A DNA stretch of 64,000 nt from Alcanivorax sp. DP30 (GTDB lineage Bacteria > Pseudomonadota > Gammaproteobacteria > Pseudomonadales > Alcanivoracaceae): assembly GCF_009882945.1 (NCBI RefSeq), contig NZ_WTUY01000005.1:599863-663862 (forward strand), written 5' to 3'. Below, piece after piece: positions 19,212-28,263 of the stretch. The number at the start of each line of letters is the position of its first letter. Position 1 is the stretch's first letter. The notes under the pieces were generated by a model, which worked only from the letters and a program-made list of their open reading frames with translations, was not told the origin of the DNA and did not search any database. The translations under genes and the position numbers were made by a program.

Positions 19212-20246
19212 ATGACTGATACCCTGACCATTACCCGCCCGGATGACTGGCATCTGCATTTCCGTGATGGAGCCATGTTGGCGGAAACCGTGCCGGCCAC
19301 GGCAAACGTGTTTGGTCGGGCTATCGTGATGCCGAACCTGACGCCGCCGGTGACCACGGTGGCCGAGGCCCGCGCCTATCGGGAGCGGATTCTGGCCCAG
19401 GTGCCAGGTGGTGTGAGTTTCGAACCGCTGATGGTCCTGTACCTCACCGATCGCACCCCGGTGGAAGAGGTGGCGCGCGCTGCTGAATGTGAATTTGTCC
19501 ATGCCTTCAAGCTCTACCCGGCAGGGGCGACCACCAACTCGGACAGTGGTGTTACCGACCCGGGCAAGATCACCCATCTTTATGAGGCCATGGAAAAGCA
19601 CGATATCCCGCTGCTGGTCCACGGCGAAGTGACCGACGCCGATATCGATATCTTTGACCGTGAAAAAATCTTTATCGATCGTTACCTCTACGATATCCGA
19701 CGTCAGTTCCCGGCGCTGCGTGTTGTTTTCGAGCATGTCACCACGGCGGAAGCCGTCCACTTTGTACAGGAAGTGAATGACCTGACGGCGGCCACCATTA
19801 CCCCGCAGCATTTGCTCATGAATCGCAACGACATGCTGGTGGGCGGGGTGCGTCCGCACAATTACTGCCTGCCTATCCTGAAGCGCCGTCAGCATCAGGA
19901 AGTGATCCAGCAGGCTGTGCTGGAAGGGCACCACCGTTTCTTCCTGGGAACGGATTCTGCCCCCCATGCCCGTAACAAGAAGGAAGCCGCCTGTGGTTGT
20001 GCAGGCTGTTACTCTGCCCGTGCCGCCTTGCCGCTGTATGCCAGCTTTCTGGAACAGCATAACGCCCTGGACAAGCTGGAAGGTTTTGCCAGCCGCTTCG
20101 GTGCTGATTTCTACCGTATGCCCTATCACACCGATACCGTGACTCTGGTGCGCAAGCCCTGGTCGGTGCCGGAAGTGATTGATGCTGCTGGCGAGGCCAT
20201 GGTGCCGTTTTATGCCGGGCAGGAGCTGCCCTGGTCGCTGGCCTGA
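19212..20246 (+). CDS. pyrC: Dihydroorotase (class II)
   Basis: Zinc amidohydrolase of 344 residues, third step of pyrimidine synthesis: N-carbamoyl-aspartate to dihydroorotate. Metal ligands are visible: DWHLHFRDG, the carboxylated lysine in VHAFKLYPAGATTNS, the histidine of LLVHGEV, EHVTTAEAV and GTDSAPHARNKKE. Length and motifs match the short class II E. coli-type enzyme. It lies 2 bp before a COG0523 GTPase gene, which is notable because this enzyme needs zinc. A short ATCCTC/GAGGAT hairpin is found at about 19104-19121. Confidence 0.96.
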   Translation: MTDTLTITRPDDWHLHFRDGAMLAETVPATANVFGRAIVMPNLTPPVTTVAEARAYRERILAQVPGGVSFEPLMVLYLTDRTPVEEVARAAECEFVHAFKLYPAGATTNSDSGVTDPGKITHLYEAMEKHDIPLLVHGEVTDADIDIFDREKIFIDRYLYDIRRQFPALRVVFEHVTTAEAVHFVQEVNDLTAATITPQHLLMNRNDMLVGGVRPHNYCLPILKRRQHQEVIQQAVLEGHHRFFLGTDSAPHARNKKEAACGCAGCYSARAALPLYASFLEQHNALDKLEGFASRFGADFYRMPYHTDTVTLVRKPWSVPEVIDAAGEAMVPFYAGQELPWSLA

Positions 20247-20248
20247 GC

Positions 20249-21265
20249 ATGGACCGCATCCCGGTAGTGGTGCTGACCGGGTTCCTCGGCAGCGGCAAGA
20301 CCACCCAGCTCAATGCCTGGCTGGAACAGCGGCAAGATCTGGCGGTGTTGATCAATGAGCTGGGTGACATCGGCATTGATCAGCACCTTACCCGCAAGGC
20401 AGGGGTGCCGGTGACACTGCTGGCCGGGGGATGCGTATGTTGTGTGGTGCAGGGATCACTGTCTTCCACGCTGCGTAACCTGTTCATGGCACGCAAGAAT
20501 GGCGACATTCCTGAATTCTCCATGGTGGTACTGGAAACCACCGGTGCCGCAGAACCTTCCGGGGTGCTGGCGCCGCTGGAGCAGGATCCCTGGCTGCGCA
20601 AGCGATTTGTTTGCCAGTCTGTACTGACTGTGGTGGATGTGGCTGCCGGGGCGGCCTCCATTCAGCGCCACCCGGAATGCCTGGAACAGATACAGGGCGC
20701 AGATTTACTGTTGTTGTCCCGGGTGGATCAGGCAAAGAGCGATAGTCTGGTGCTGTTCAGGCAGCAGCTGTCGGCGCTTAATCCGACGGCGGAACAATTC
20801 CCAACGCCAGTCCCGCCCGATGTGCTGGATCGCCATTTTGCGCGGCGTTGCCGTGTCACCGGCCGCTTTCAATTTGCGCAGCCGCAAGCGTCATCGCTGT
20901 CGCCAATCACACAGGCAAAAAGGTCACCCTCTCGCCATCAGCTCTATAGTGCCTCTTTGGCCTGGCCTTATTCTCTCAGCTGGGAGCACTGGCAAGCGGC
21001 GCTGCGGCAACTGGCCGGCCAGTGTGGTGATGCACTGGTACGGGTGAAGGGCCTGCTGAAAGTGGAAAATCTGGATGGCCCGCTGCTGGTTCAGTGGACA
21101 GGCTCTGCCGATCCGGAGCTGACCCCCATGAATCAATGGCCGGATGAAGACACCCGTACCCGACTGGTGCTGATTGTGCGTCATGCAGACGCTGACTTTG
21201 TCCACCAACAGATGGCACACTGGAAGTCCTTGCTGTCGCAATTGCGCAGCGCACCCTCTGACTGA
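20249..21265 (+). CDS. COG0523 (CobW/ZNG1-type) G3E GTPase, putative metallochaperone
   Basis: P-loop GTPase of 338 residues of the G3E family, whose members insert metals into enzymes. Motifs are Walker A GFLGSGKTT, a NELGDIGID switch, the metal-binding CxCC motif GGCVCCVVQ, ETTGAAEPSG, and SRVDQA in place of the NKxD base-recognition motif. The C-terminal CobW_C domain is about residues 215-335. No His-rich tail. It is 2 bp downstream of pyrC, so probably co-transcribed; delivery of zinc to dihydroorotase is an attractive inference, not shown. The SRVD variation is worth noting. Confidence 0.88.
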   Translation: MDRIPVVVLTGFLGSGKTTQLNAWLEQRQDLAVLINELGDIGIDQHLTRKAGVPVTLLAGGCVCCVVQGSLSSTLRNLFMARKNGDIPEFSMVVLETTGAAEPSGVLAPLEQDPWLRKRFVCQSVLTVVDVAAGAASIQRHPECLEQIQGADLLLLSRVDQAKSDSLVLFRQQLSALNPTAEQFPTPVPPDVLDRHFARRCRVTGRFQFAQPQASSLSPITQAKRSPSRHQLYSASLAWPYSLSWEHWQAALRQLAGQCGDALVRVKGLLKVENLDGPLLVQWTGSADPELTPMNQWPDEDTRTRLVLIVRHADADFVHQQMAHWKSLLSQLRSAPSD

Positions 21266-21282
21266 TTCAGGGTTTCTCCTCC

Positions 21283-21612
21283 ATGGGGTATCTCTATCTG
21301 ACCATCGCCATCGTGGCGGAAGTTATCGCCACCTCGGCATTGAATGCCTCCCAGGGTTTTACCCGGCTCTGGCCTTCAGTGGTTACCGTCATCGGTTACG
21401 CCATCGCCTTCTACGCCTTGTCCCTGACTTTGCGCACCGTTCCCATGGGAATCGCCTATGCGGTCTGGGCCGGGACAGGTATCGTATTGATTGCCCTGGT
21501 GGGCCTGTTGGTCTTTGACCAGAAACCGGATCTGCCTGCGGTGATGGGGATGGGGTTAATCGTGGTGGGTGTGGTACTGGTGACGTTTGTGTCGAAAACA
21601 TCCTCGCACTAG
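21283..21612 (+). CDS. emrE: Small multidrug resistance transporter (EmrE-like)
   Basis: Four-helix SMR protein of 109 residues, a proton-coupled antiporter for lipophilic cations. The essential membrane glutamate is E13 (IAIVAEVIATS), and the GIAYAVWAGTGIVLIAL segment with its signature tryptophan matches EmrE/Qac-type exporters rather than the guanidinium-exporting Gdx type. It is in line with pyrC and the GTPase, with gaps under 20 bp on both sides, suggesting a loose operon. Confidence 0.88.
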   Translation: MGYLYLTIAIVAEVIATSALNASQGFTRLWPSVVTVIGYAIAFYALSLTLRTVPMGIAYAVWAGTGIVLIALVGLLVFDQKPDLPAVMGMGLIVVGVVLVTFVSKTSSH

Positions 21613-21625
21613 ATAAGGAGTCGTC

Positions 21626-23776
21626 GTGACAGAACGGATGGAAAGTGTTGAGCGCGCCGTGGATGCGGTGATTGAGAAAACCGGCGGGGAGATTCGTCTC
21701 GCCATGCCCCTCGGGCTGGGTAAGCCCAATCGTTTTGTCAACGCGCTTTACCGCCGTGTGGAGCAGGACTCGAGCCTGTCGCTGGATATCTTTACTGCCT
21801 TGTCTCTGGGCCGGCCCGGGGCAGGTAGCGAGCTGGAAAAACGTTTTCTGGAGCCCTTTGCCGACCGCGTGTTTGGTGATTATGAAGAACTGGCCTATCT
21901 CAAGCCCGTTAAGAAAAACGCGTTACCGGACAATATCCGGGTGTATGAATTCTTTTTTCAACCCGGCAGCATGCTCGGCAGCGACAGTGCCCAGCAGCAT
22001 TACATTTCCAGCAACTATACCCATGTGGCGCGGGATCTGAACGCCCGCGGGATCAATGTGGTGGCGCAACTGCTGGCCCACCGTAATGTGGATGGCGCAG
22101 ACGAGTACAGCTTTGCCTGCAACCCGGAAGTGACCCTGGATTTGATGCCGTTGTTGCTGGCCCGTCGGGAAGCGGGAGAAACCATCATCTCGGTGGGACA
22201 GGTACATCGCGATTTGCCCTTCATGGAAAACGATGCCCGAGTGGACGACTGGTTGCCGCACATGGATATGGTGGTCGATGACCCGGACGGCCATACCCGT
22301 CTGTTCAGCACCCCAAACATGCCGGTCAACATACAGGATCATTTCGTCGGGCTTCACGCCAGCACGCTGATCCGTGACGGCGGAACCTTACAGATCGGTA
22401 TTGGTGCCCTGGGTGATGCACTGGTGCATCACCTGCGGCTGCGTGACCAGGATAATGAGCGTTACCTGCAGCCTCTGAATGCATGGGGACTGCCGGCCAC
22501 CCAGCAGCAGATGATTGCTGCGGAAGGCGGCACTGAGGCATTCCGGGAAGGCCTGTATGGATGCAGTGAAATGGTTACGCATGGCCTGCTGCAATTAGTG
22601 CATGACGGGATTATTCGCCGCCCGGTGTATGACTGGGAGGCCCTGCAGCAGCTGGAAATGCACGAACCGGTACTGCCCGGGTTAGCCTTGCTGGACGCCC
22701 TGAGAGAGCAATCCGCCATCAGCCGCCGTCTGGATCGCGCGCAGCTGCGTACCCTCAAGCGCTTCGGCATTTTTCGCGATAACGTCAGCAAGCACGGTGA
22801 CCAGCTGGAGTTGCCTAATGGGGTGAAGGTAGCCAATGATCTGGATGACCGCACCACCCGTGAGGCCCTGAAAGCGGTGTTCGGGGACCGTCTGCGCGGC
22901 GGTATCGTTATGCACGGCGGGTTCTTTCTCGGTCCCAGGGCGTTCTATCAGCGATTGCGGGACATGGAACCTGCACAGCGCGCTGCTATCAATATGACCC
23001 GCATCAGCTTTGTGAATCATCTTTACGGCGAAGAAGGGCTCAAGCGCCTGCAGCGCCAGGATGCACGTTTTGTGAATACCGCCTTTACCGTCACCCTGCT
23101 GGGTGCCGGTGTGGCAGATCAGGTGGATGATGGTCGGGTGTTGAGTGGTGTGGGGGGGCAGTACAATTTTGTCAGTCAGGCCCACGAACTGGATCGGGCC
23201 CGTTCTATCCTCATGGTTCGTGCCTGGCGGGAACGGGCCAGCGAAGCCATGAGCAATGTGGTCTTTGGTTATGCCCACAACACGATTCCCCGACACTTGC
23301 GTGATGTGGTGGTGACGGAATACGGCGTGGCGGATCTGCGTGGCAAGACCGATGAAGAAGTGGTCATGGCCATGCTGAACGTGTCAGATAGTCGCTTTCA
23401 GGTCAGCCTGATGGAAGAGGCCCAGGCCGCAGGCAAACTGCGCAAGGATTACCAGATACCCGAACCGCATCGCCGGAATAATCCAGAGCATTTACACGAG
23501 ATTGCCGCCCGGTGTGGCGAGACCAGCTTCCCGTTATTCCCGCTCGGCGCAGATTTCACCGAAACGGAGCAGCGGCTTCTCAAGGCTCTGACCTGGCTGA
23601 AGGAAAAAGTCAGTCACAAGGAATATATGGAATTGGGCAACAAGGCTCTGTTCCATGAAGGTAGCGAAACCGAATTTGCCGAAGAGCTCGCGCGAATGGG
23701 GCTGAAGAAACCGGATGGAGTGAAAGAGCATGTGTACCAGCGGCTGCTGCTCACTGCCCTTGAAGTGGTGATCTAG
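21626..23776 (+). CDS. Acetyl-CoA hydrolase/transferase family protein (long form)
   Basis: Protein of 716 residues with the acetyl-CoA hydrolase/CoA-transferase C-terminal domain: SGVGGQYNFVSQAHELDRARS and VVTEYGVADLRGKTDEEVV are typical. The N-terminal half (about 1-350) looks like the paired CoA-transferase lobe (ISVGQVHRDLPFM, LQIGIGALGDALVHHL). At 716 residues it is longer than the usual 430-550, mainly because of an insertion in the middle and a longer C-terminus. The start is GTG 21626 with AAGGAG upstream. The substrate is unknown. A GC-rich hairpin follows. Confidence 0.85.
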   Translation: MTERMESVERAVDAVIEKTGGEIRLAMPLGLGKPNRFVNALYRRVEQDSSLSLDIFTALSLGRPGAGSELEKRFLEPFADRVFGDYEELAYLKPVKKNALPDNIRVYEFFFQPGSMLGSDSAQQHYISSNYTHVARDLNARGINVVAQLLAHRNVDGADEYSFACNPEVTLDLMPLLLARREAGETIISVGQVHRDLPFMENDARVDDWLPHMDMVVDDPDGHTRLFSTPNMPVNIQDHFVGLHASTLIRDGGTLQIGIGALGDALVHHLRLRDQDNERYLQPLNAWGLPATQQQMIAAEGGTEAFREGLYGCSEMVTHGLLQLVHDGIIRRPVYDWEALQQLEMHEPVLPGLALLDALREQSAISRRLDRAQLRTLKRFGIFRDNVSKHGDQLELPNGVKVANDLDDRTTREALKAVFGDRLRGGIVMHGGFFLGPRAFYQRLRDMEPAQRAAINMTRISFVNHLYGEEGLKRLQRQDARFVNTAFTVTLLGAGVADQVDDGRVLSGVGGQYNFVSQAHELDRARSILMVRAWRERASEAMSNVVFGYAHNTIPRHLRDVVVTEYGVADLRGKTDEEVVMAMLNVSDSRFQVSLMEEAQAAGKLRKDYQIPEPHRRNNPEHLHEIAARCGETSFPLFPLGADFTETEQRLLKALTWLKEKVSHKEYMELGNKALFHEGSETEFAEELARMGLKKPDGVKEHVYQRLLLTALEVVI

Positions 23777-23796
23777 AAGCTGGAATCCAGGCCAGG

Positions 23797-23821
23797 AGGG
23801 GGAGGGCAGACGCCTCCCCCT
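23797..23821. terminator. GC-rich hairpin between convergent genes
   Basis: AGGGGGAGG, 7-nt loop, CCTCCCCCT. No T tract on either side, so termination would be weak or Rho-assisted. Confidence 0.5.
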
Positions 23822-23832
23822 GAAGCTGGCAT

Positions 23833-24375
23833 TTACTCCGACTTGTCCTGCTTGTCCTTATCCTTGCGATTCTCATCCCTGCGAGCAGTCTTGCCGGTTT
23901 TCGGATCGATTGAGCGACCTGACAGCACTCGCCAGAACGGGATGCGCCGGGTTACCGAGACCATCTCATCCACCGTGTCACCAATGCCGGAAAGGCGGTC
24001 CACGGTATCGCGTAACCCGACCAGCTCATCCACGTGTTCTGAAATCTTGAACACCACCATGTAGAACTCGAGCAGGGCGCGTAGCACGGAGGCCAGCACC
24101 AGGAACGTCACCGGGGCGGCGATAAAGAAATAGAACAACCCTCGCCAGGTGGAAGCCATGAACGCTTCCACGCACAGGTATAACAGGCCCATGCCAATGG
24201 CGGTCAGGGCGATGCCATACACCCCCGGCAGTACCTGGATGATCATGTATTTGTCGAAGCGGAAATTGAACAGTTCTCGCCAGTACTGAACGATCCAGAA
24301 AATGCCGCGCCGCAGCTTTTCGTTCACTTTTTCCTGGTGAATATCCTGTGGTTCCTGATTGTTGTTTTCTACCAT
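23833..24375 (-). CDS. DUF4282-type membrane protein
   Basis: Inner-membrane protein of 180 residues with two transmembrane helices (about residues 50-72 and 82-108), a central motif RALLEFYMVVFKISEHVDEL, and a charged C-terminal tail of Lys, Asp and Arg. FRFDKYMIIQVLPGVYGI resembles DUF4282 proteins, whose function is unknown. It overlaps the upstream DUF2804 gene by 7 bp and is last in a four-gene operon with padR, DUF1853 and DUF2804. Confidence 0.7.
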   Translation of the reverse strand: MVENNNQEPQDIHQEKVNEKLRRGIFWIVQYWRELFNFRFDKYMIIQVLPGVYGIALTAIGMGLLYLCVEAFMASTWRGLFYFFIAAPVTFLVLASVLRALLEFYMVVFKISEHVDELVGLRDTVDRLSGIGDTVDEMVSVTRRIPFWRVLSGRSIDPKTGKTARRDENRKDKDKQDKSE

Positions 24376-25403
24376 TTTGCGTATTGCTCCTCGACAAAAC
24401 CATAGCGGCTATTGATGGCAATGGTGCTGCCGTCATCCAGACGTAGCTGGCCATCAAAACGACCGAAAAGTTGGTTGAAATTACTGGCGAACAAACCGAG
24501 ATTGAGGCGCTCGCGATGGTTGCCGCTTGGGGTAAACGTCAGTTCGACGCGGCCGCACAGGCTGCGGATACGCCAGGGTTGCATCAGATCATCGCGGTGG
24601 TAATCAAACATGACTCCACCGGTGGGGATCAGCGTGTCATCCACCCACAGACAGTTTTCCGAAAAGGTGGTTTCATTCACGCCACAGGACAGGTTGAGAC
24701 CAATGCGTTTTCCTTCTGCCTGGGTGGACAGGCAGGCCCAGTTCCAGAATGTCTCACGGCGCATGTAACCGGCCGAAAAATCATGGTGGCCGCAGGCATC
24801 CAGCGCTTCCAGGCACTGCGATTCACCTTTGCGGGTCAGGGTGCCGGTCACTGTCTTGCCGGCAACCTTGTTGGCGTAAACCCAGCCATTCACCCCGGTG
24901 CGTGTGCACAGGGACATGGGCTGGTAGTGATTCCCTTCGGACATGGTGGCCTGCAGCTGCAGGTCATCAAGGGTAACGGACAGGGTTTTGGTCAGGGTGT
25001 TGTTGTGTTCCTGATAGCCCAGTTCGATCTGAACGCCTTTCTGGCGGAAGTGACTGCTGCCCTGGCGGGGTGAGCTGGACATCTGCAGATCCCGTCCCAG
25101 CGGCGAGCGCCACGTGTATTCCTTCAGCGTGCCGGTACGCGGCTCGAAAATATAGAAAAACGCCATGCCAAGCCAGGCGGTATGGGCCAGTGCGCAGCCT
25201 GCCAGCAGCTCATCACTGATAATGCCGAAATACTGAAATTGCTTGTAATGGAAATGCCGCGCCATGGCGCTGGCACGGTTGCCCATGGGAGTGCGGTAAT
25301 CGGCATCGCGACCATTAACCTGTGACACCGTGTCGGGAAAAACGCCCAAGGCGACCTGTCCCCGGTCATCAACCAGAGAGAGGGGTTGAGGTTGAAAATT
25401 CAT
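24369..25403 (-). CDS. DUF2804 family protein
   Basis: Soluble protein of 344 residues matching DUF2804 in length and overall look, with no signal peptide. It is rich in aromatic beta-strand segments (FHYKQFQYFGIISDEL, FYIFEPRTG, ETFWNWACLS) and reads as a beta-sandwich, possibly lipocalin-like (known for relatives of this family). GLNLSCGVNETTFSENC is the most conserved-looking part. It overlaps both neighbours (4 and 7 bp). The function is unknown; a carbohydrate or lipid ligand is speculative. Confidence 0.75.
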   Translation of the reverse strand: MNFQPQPLSLVDDRGQVALGVFPDTVSQVNGRDADYRTPMGNRASAMARHFHYKQFQYFGIISDELLAGCALAHTAWLGMAFFYIFEPRTGTLKEYTWRSPLGRDLQMSSSPRQGSSHFRQKGVQIELGYQEHNNTLTKTLSVTLDDLQLQATMSEGNHYQPMSLCTRTGVNGWVYANKVAGKTVTGTLTRKGESQCLEALDACGHHDFSAGYMRRETFWNWACLSTQAEGKRIGLNLSCGVNETTFSENCLWVDDTLIPTGGVMFDYHRDDLMQPWRIRSLCGRVELTFTPSGNHRERLNLGLFASNFNQLFGRFDGQLRLDDGSTIAINSRYGFVEEQYAKW

Positions 25404-26212
25404 GAATTTGGCCAGCTGACTGGAACGATGAAACCCGGCTCAGGACGCAATGCTGAGAGCACCATAAGCGGGCGTGACTGCGACTCAACATAGTCAATCA
25501 GTTCTGGGGTATCAATAGAAGTGGTACTTTTGTCCGACATTATTGGCAGTGGCCAGTTTTTCTTATCAATGACGTGCCAGCATTGTTGAGGCAGGCTGTG
25601 GGTGGGTAGCCACCAGCCTCTTTCATGCTGCGGATGACGGGGCGGTGAGTCTGGATGTCCCTTACGATAAAACAGTCGCCCACGCGTGAGCAGGGCCTGG
25701 CCGTCAACCCGCAGGCCGCGTTGGGCCAATAATTGTTGGCACTCCGGCAGGGTGCTGCGAGGCAATTGTTGTTCCACCAGATGCCGGTATTTACGCGCCA
25801 GGGTGTCGCGACTGTTGGGCCCATACCAGTGGTCTGCGGTGCCAAGATAAAACTTCAGGGCCAGCTCCCAATGCCAAAGCTTGCCGCTGTCGCGGTCGCG
25901 CACCAGCATGTCGAGTTCGCCCAGAGTAGCCTGTTCGTGACGTATTGGCAGGTTGCGGTCCACCAGCTCCAGCCCTTCACTGACTGTGACCAGTGCTGCG
26001 ACCCATTGCTCAAAGGCCAGCCCGAGGCGCTGGGGTGGGTTGAGATCGTCTAGCCATGCTACGGCTTTACCGATCAGGCCGGGGTCCCTGAGCCATTCGC
26101 GTTTCAGCAGAGCGCCTGCATCCTCGAAAGGGGTGCAGGGGATCAGGGGCGGGGCCTGTATCAACCAGACGAGCTGATTGAACAGTGCCCCGGCCACGGC
26201 AATGGGGATCAT
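25400..26212 (-). CDS. DUF1853 family protein
   Basis: Protein of 270 residues resembling DUF1853. The segment LGELDMLVRDRDSGKLWHWELALKFYL has the look of a PD-(D/E)XK nuclease-like core: E-x-D then E-x-x-x-K. So a nuclease fold is plausible, but activity is unproven. Its ATG overlaps the padR stop as ATGA and its end overlaps DUF2804 by 4 bp, meaning tight translational coupling. Confidence 0.75.
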   Translation of the reverse strand: MIPIAVAGALFNQLVWLIQAPPLIPCTPFEDAGALLKREWLRDPGLIGKAVAWLDDLNPPQRLGLAFEQWVAALVTVSEGLELVDRNLPIRHEQATLGELDMLVRDRDSGKLWHWELALKFYLGTADHWYGPNSRDTLARKYRHLVEQQLPRSTLPECQQLLAQRGLRVDGQALLTRGRLFYRKGHPDSPPRHPQHERGWWLPTHSLPQQCWHVIDKKNWPLPIMSDKSTTSIDTPELIDYVESQSRPLMVLSALRPEPGFIVPVSWPNS

Positions 26213-26757
26213 GCAGAGGTGGGCAGATTTTCCCGTTTGTGCAGTTCGCTACGGACCTCGTCTGCCCAGCTCAGCCAGGCCTGCTGGTCGAGAATGCCGC
26301 GGCGCAAGGTCAAATAGGTGTACATGTCCTTTTCGGTATTGCGCTCCGACAGAGCCAGGGCAAGCGCTTCGAAGGTACTCAGACGTTCCCGGCGCAGGTC
26401 AGCCTGGTCTTCCAGTTCCCGCAATACGGCGGAAGGTTCACTCAAGGCGCCGCCGGCAATCTTCACCATGAAGGAATCACGAATGCGGGGGGGCGCTGCG
26501 GGTTTGCGCAACCAGCGAATCAGTTCATCGCGGCCGGTGTCGGTGATGCGGTAAAGCTTTTTGTCGGGCTTGCCGTCCTGGGGAATGTGACGGTACTTGA
26601 CCATGTCCTGTTCGTTTAGTTTGCCAAGTTCCAGATAGATCTGTTGATGGGTGGCATTCCAGACCAGCCCGATACTGTTGGCAAATTCGCGAGCGAGGTC
26701 ATAACCGCTGGCTTCTTGATCTTGTAGCAATACAAGTATGGCATGGCGCAAAGACAC
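26209..26757 (-). CDS. PadR-family transcriptional regulator
   Basis: Regulator of 182 residues. The N-terminal winged helix is SLRHAILVLLQDQEASGYDLAREF, followed by HQQIYLELGKLNEQDMV and the wing (DGKPDKKLYRITDTGRDEL). The C-terminal half (about 90-180) forms the helical dimerisation domain typical of long PadR (Vir-like) proteins. It is first in an operon with three genes of unknown function and probably regulates it; 200 bp of clear space lies upstream. Confidence 0.88.
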   Translation of the reverse strand: MSLRHAILVLLQDQEASGYDLAREFANSIGLVWNATHQQIYLELGKLNEQDMVKYRHIPQDGKPDKKLYRITDTGRDELIRWLRKPAAPPRIRDSFMVKIAGGALSEPSAVLRELEDQADLRRERLSTFEALALALSERNTEKDMYTYLTLRRGILDQQAWLSWADEVRSELHKRENLPTSA

Positions 26758-26964
26758 GGCTCACTCCTCGTCCTGATTAAATATGGCGAATACCAATTGA
26801 TAGTAGAGAGCCGTGTTATTGCTGCGCAATCCGTTGAATAAGTAGATTTGTAAAAAGTTGGTGAAGTTGCCCTTCAGTACTTTTCCTGTGTAAGTATTTG
26901 TTATTAAAAGACGTGCAGTCTGTAGGGCGAGTTATTCAGTCGGCAACCGCAGGTTGGCGCACTG

Positions 26965-27654
26965 TCAACGGTGTCGATCCTCGAACGCCATCAGCATACT
27001 GGCCTGATACTGTGACGAAGCCGTGAGCTGATCGTTATCCAGTTTGGGGATCAGGTTGTGGATCAGGCTGCGGGACGCCTTGCGGGTGGTTTCTACCCCC
27101 ACGCTGGCCAGCTTGCGCAGTACTGGGCCAAACCCCAGTAATGCCATGGGTTTTTCGAAGTACCAGTTGATGGCCTCATCAGTCACTTCCAGCAGGTACT
27201 CCTCAAGTTCCCTGCGCGCTTCCACATAGTCGCCGTTGGCGCACAGGTCGGGGAGATTGTTGCCCTTGATAGCCAGGCTTTCGCTCACGGGAAAAGCCAC
27301 GTACCAGCCTTCGCCTTCCGTTCCGGGCTGGCGAACGGCATCCATGTACTCGGCGGCTGCCTTGTTCTGCTTCAGGTCCATTTTCTTTGCGCTGCGGCCG
27401 ATCACGATTGAGGAGGCCTTGTTGATCGTCTGACAGGTCATGTTGACCACCCGGAACAGGCTCGAAGACAGCCCGGCAGCTTCTGCGGCGCGAACCATGA
27501 AGGCCTGCAGGGCCTCATCAAGGAAAATAGCCATGATGGACTCGATTTCCCGGGGTTCGGGTTTGCTGGCACCACCTCTCATGCGGGTGATGAAACCCTC
27601 GGTTTTCGTGTGCAGGGTGTCGCTGGACAGGAAGGCCACGTGGGGAATTGTCAT
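26965..27654 (-). CDS. Protein of unknown function (229 aa)
   Basis: I do not recognise this protein. The start is ATG 27654 (MTIPHVAFLSSD), with AGGAG about 7 nt upstream; the frame is open to 27669. It is soluble by composition, largely helical, with no signal peptide or membrane segment. Notable segments are FITRMRGGASKPEPREIESIM, SSIVIGRSAKKMDLKQNKAA and a C-terminal basic helix (RKASRSLIHNLIPKL). It stands alone between padR and the ybjN-like gene. Codon use looks like that of its neighbours, so it is probably a genuine gene. Confidence 0.65.
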   Translation of the reverse strand: MTIPHVAFLSSDTLHTKTEGFITRMRGGASKPEPREIESIMAIFLDEALQAFMVRAAEAAGLSSSLFRVVNMTCQTINKASSIVIGRSAKKMDLKQNKAAAEYMDAVRQPGTEGEGWYVAFPVSESLAIKGNNLPDLCANGDYVEARRELEEYLLEVTDEAINWYFEKPMALLGFGPVLRKLASVGVETTRKASRSLIHNLIPKLDNDQLTASSQYQASMLMAFEDRHR

Positions 27655-27794
27655 TATTGTTCTCCTCAAACTGGAAGAAAAGGATGATACGCATGGGCTT
27701 TCGCCGACCCAATGACCAAAATTGCCGGGTTTCTATTCCTTTTTGATTGCTGATAGCTGATGATTCGCGGCCATTGCCGGACAAGGGAGAAATC

Positions 27795-28262
27795 ATGTTA
27801 GGCGTTGTTCAGGCTGATGCGAACCAGATCAAGCAGTGGTTGCAGCAAGCCAATATCCAGCACTATATCTGCGAGCATTGTCATGGCCTGCATCTTTCCG
27901 AGTTGCAGGGACGTGAAGGCGTGGTCGATGCACGCCTGTTTGTGGAAGACGATGGCGTACTGCTGACCACAGAACTGGAAGTTCGTCCGGCTGCGCTTTT
28001 TGCCGTGCAGGCCGAACTCAGCCGCCTCAATATGGCGTACCCGTCAGTAAAGCTGTTCCTGGATGTGAACGATGACTCCCTGCCGCGGCTGGTGGCCTGT
28101 GATCTGTTGCTGAGCCGAAGGGGCATCAGTTTTGAGCAGTTCATTTATTTTGTTCAGGCCACCGTTGACGCGACCTTGCAGCTGATGGACGAATGTCAGG
28201 AATACAACTGGCTGATCTGGCCTGACGAATTCGACAGCGGTCCCGGTGAGGCGCTGCACTGA
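27795..28262 (+). CDS. YbjN domain-containing protein
   Basis: Protein of 155 residues with a YbjN/type III chaperone-like fold. It starts at ATG 27795, with GGGAG upstream. The strand-helix pattern (HYICEHCHGLHLSEL, VDARLFVEDDGVLLTTELEV, FEQFIYFVQATVDATLQLM) matches YbjN proteins, which act in stress and motility regulation in enterobacteria. A CEHCH motif near residue 26 could bind metal, which is not a standard YbjN trait. It lies immediately before the 2OG-oxygenase gene. Confidence 0.75.
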   Translation: MLGVVQADANQIKQWLQQANIQHYICEHCHGLHLSELQGREGVVDARLFVEDDGVLLTTELEVRPAALFAVQAELSRLNMAYPSVKLFLDVNDDSLPRLVACDLLLSRRGISFEQFIYFVQATVDATLQLMDECQEYNWLIWPDEFDSGPGEALH

Positions 28263-28263
28263 G

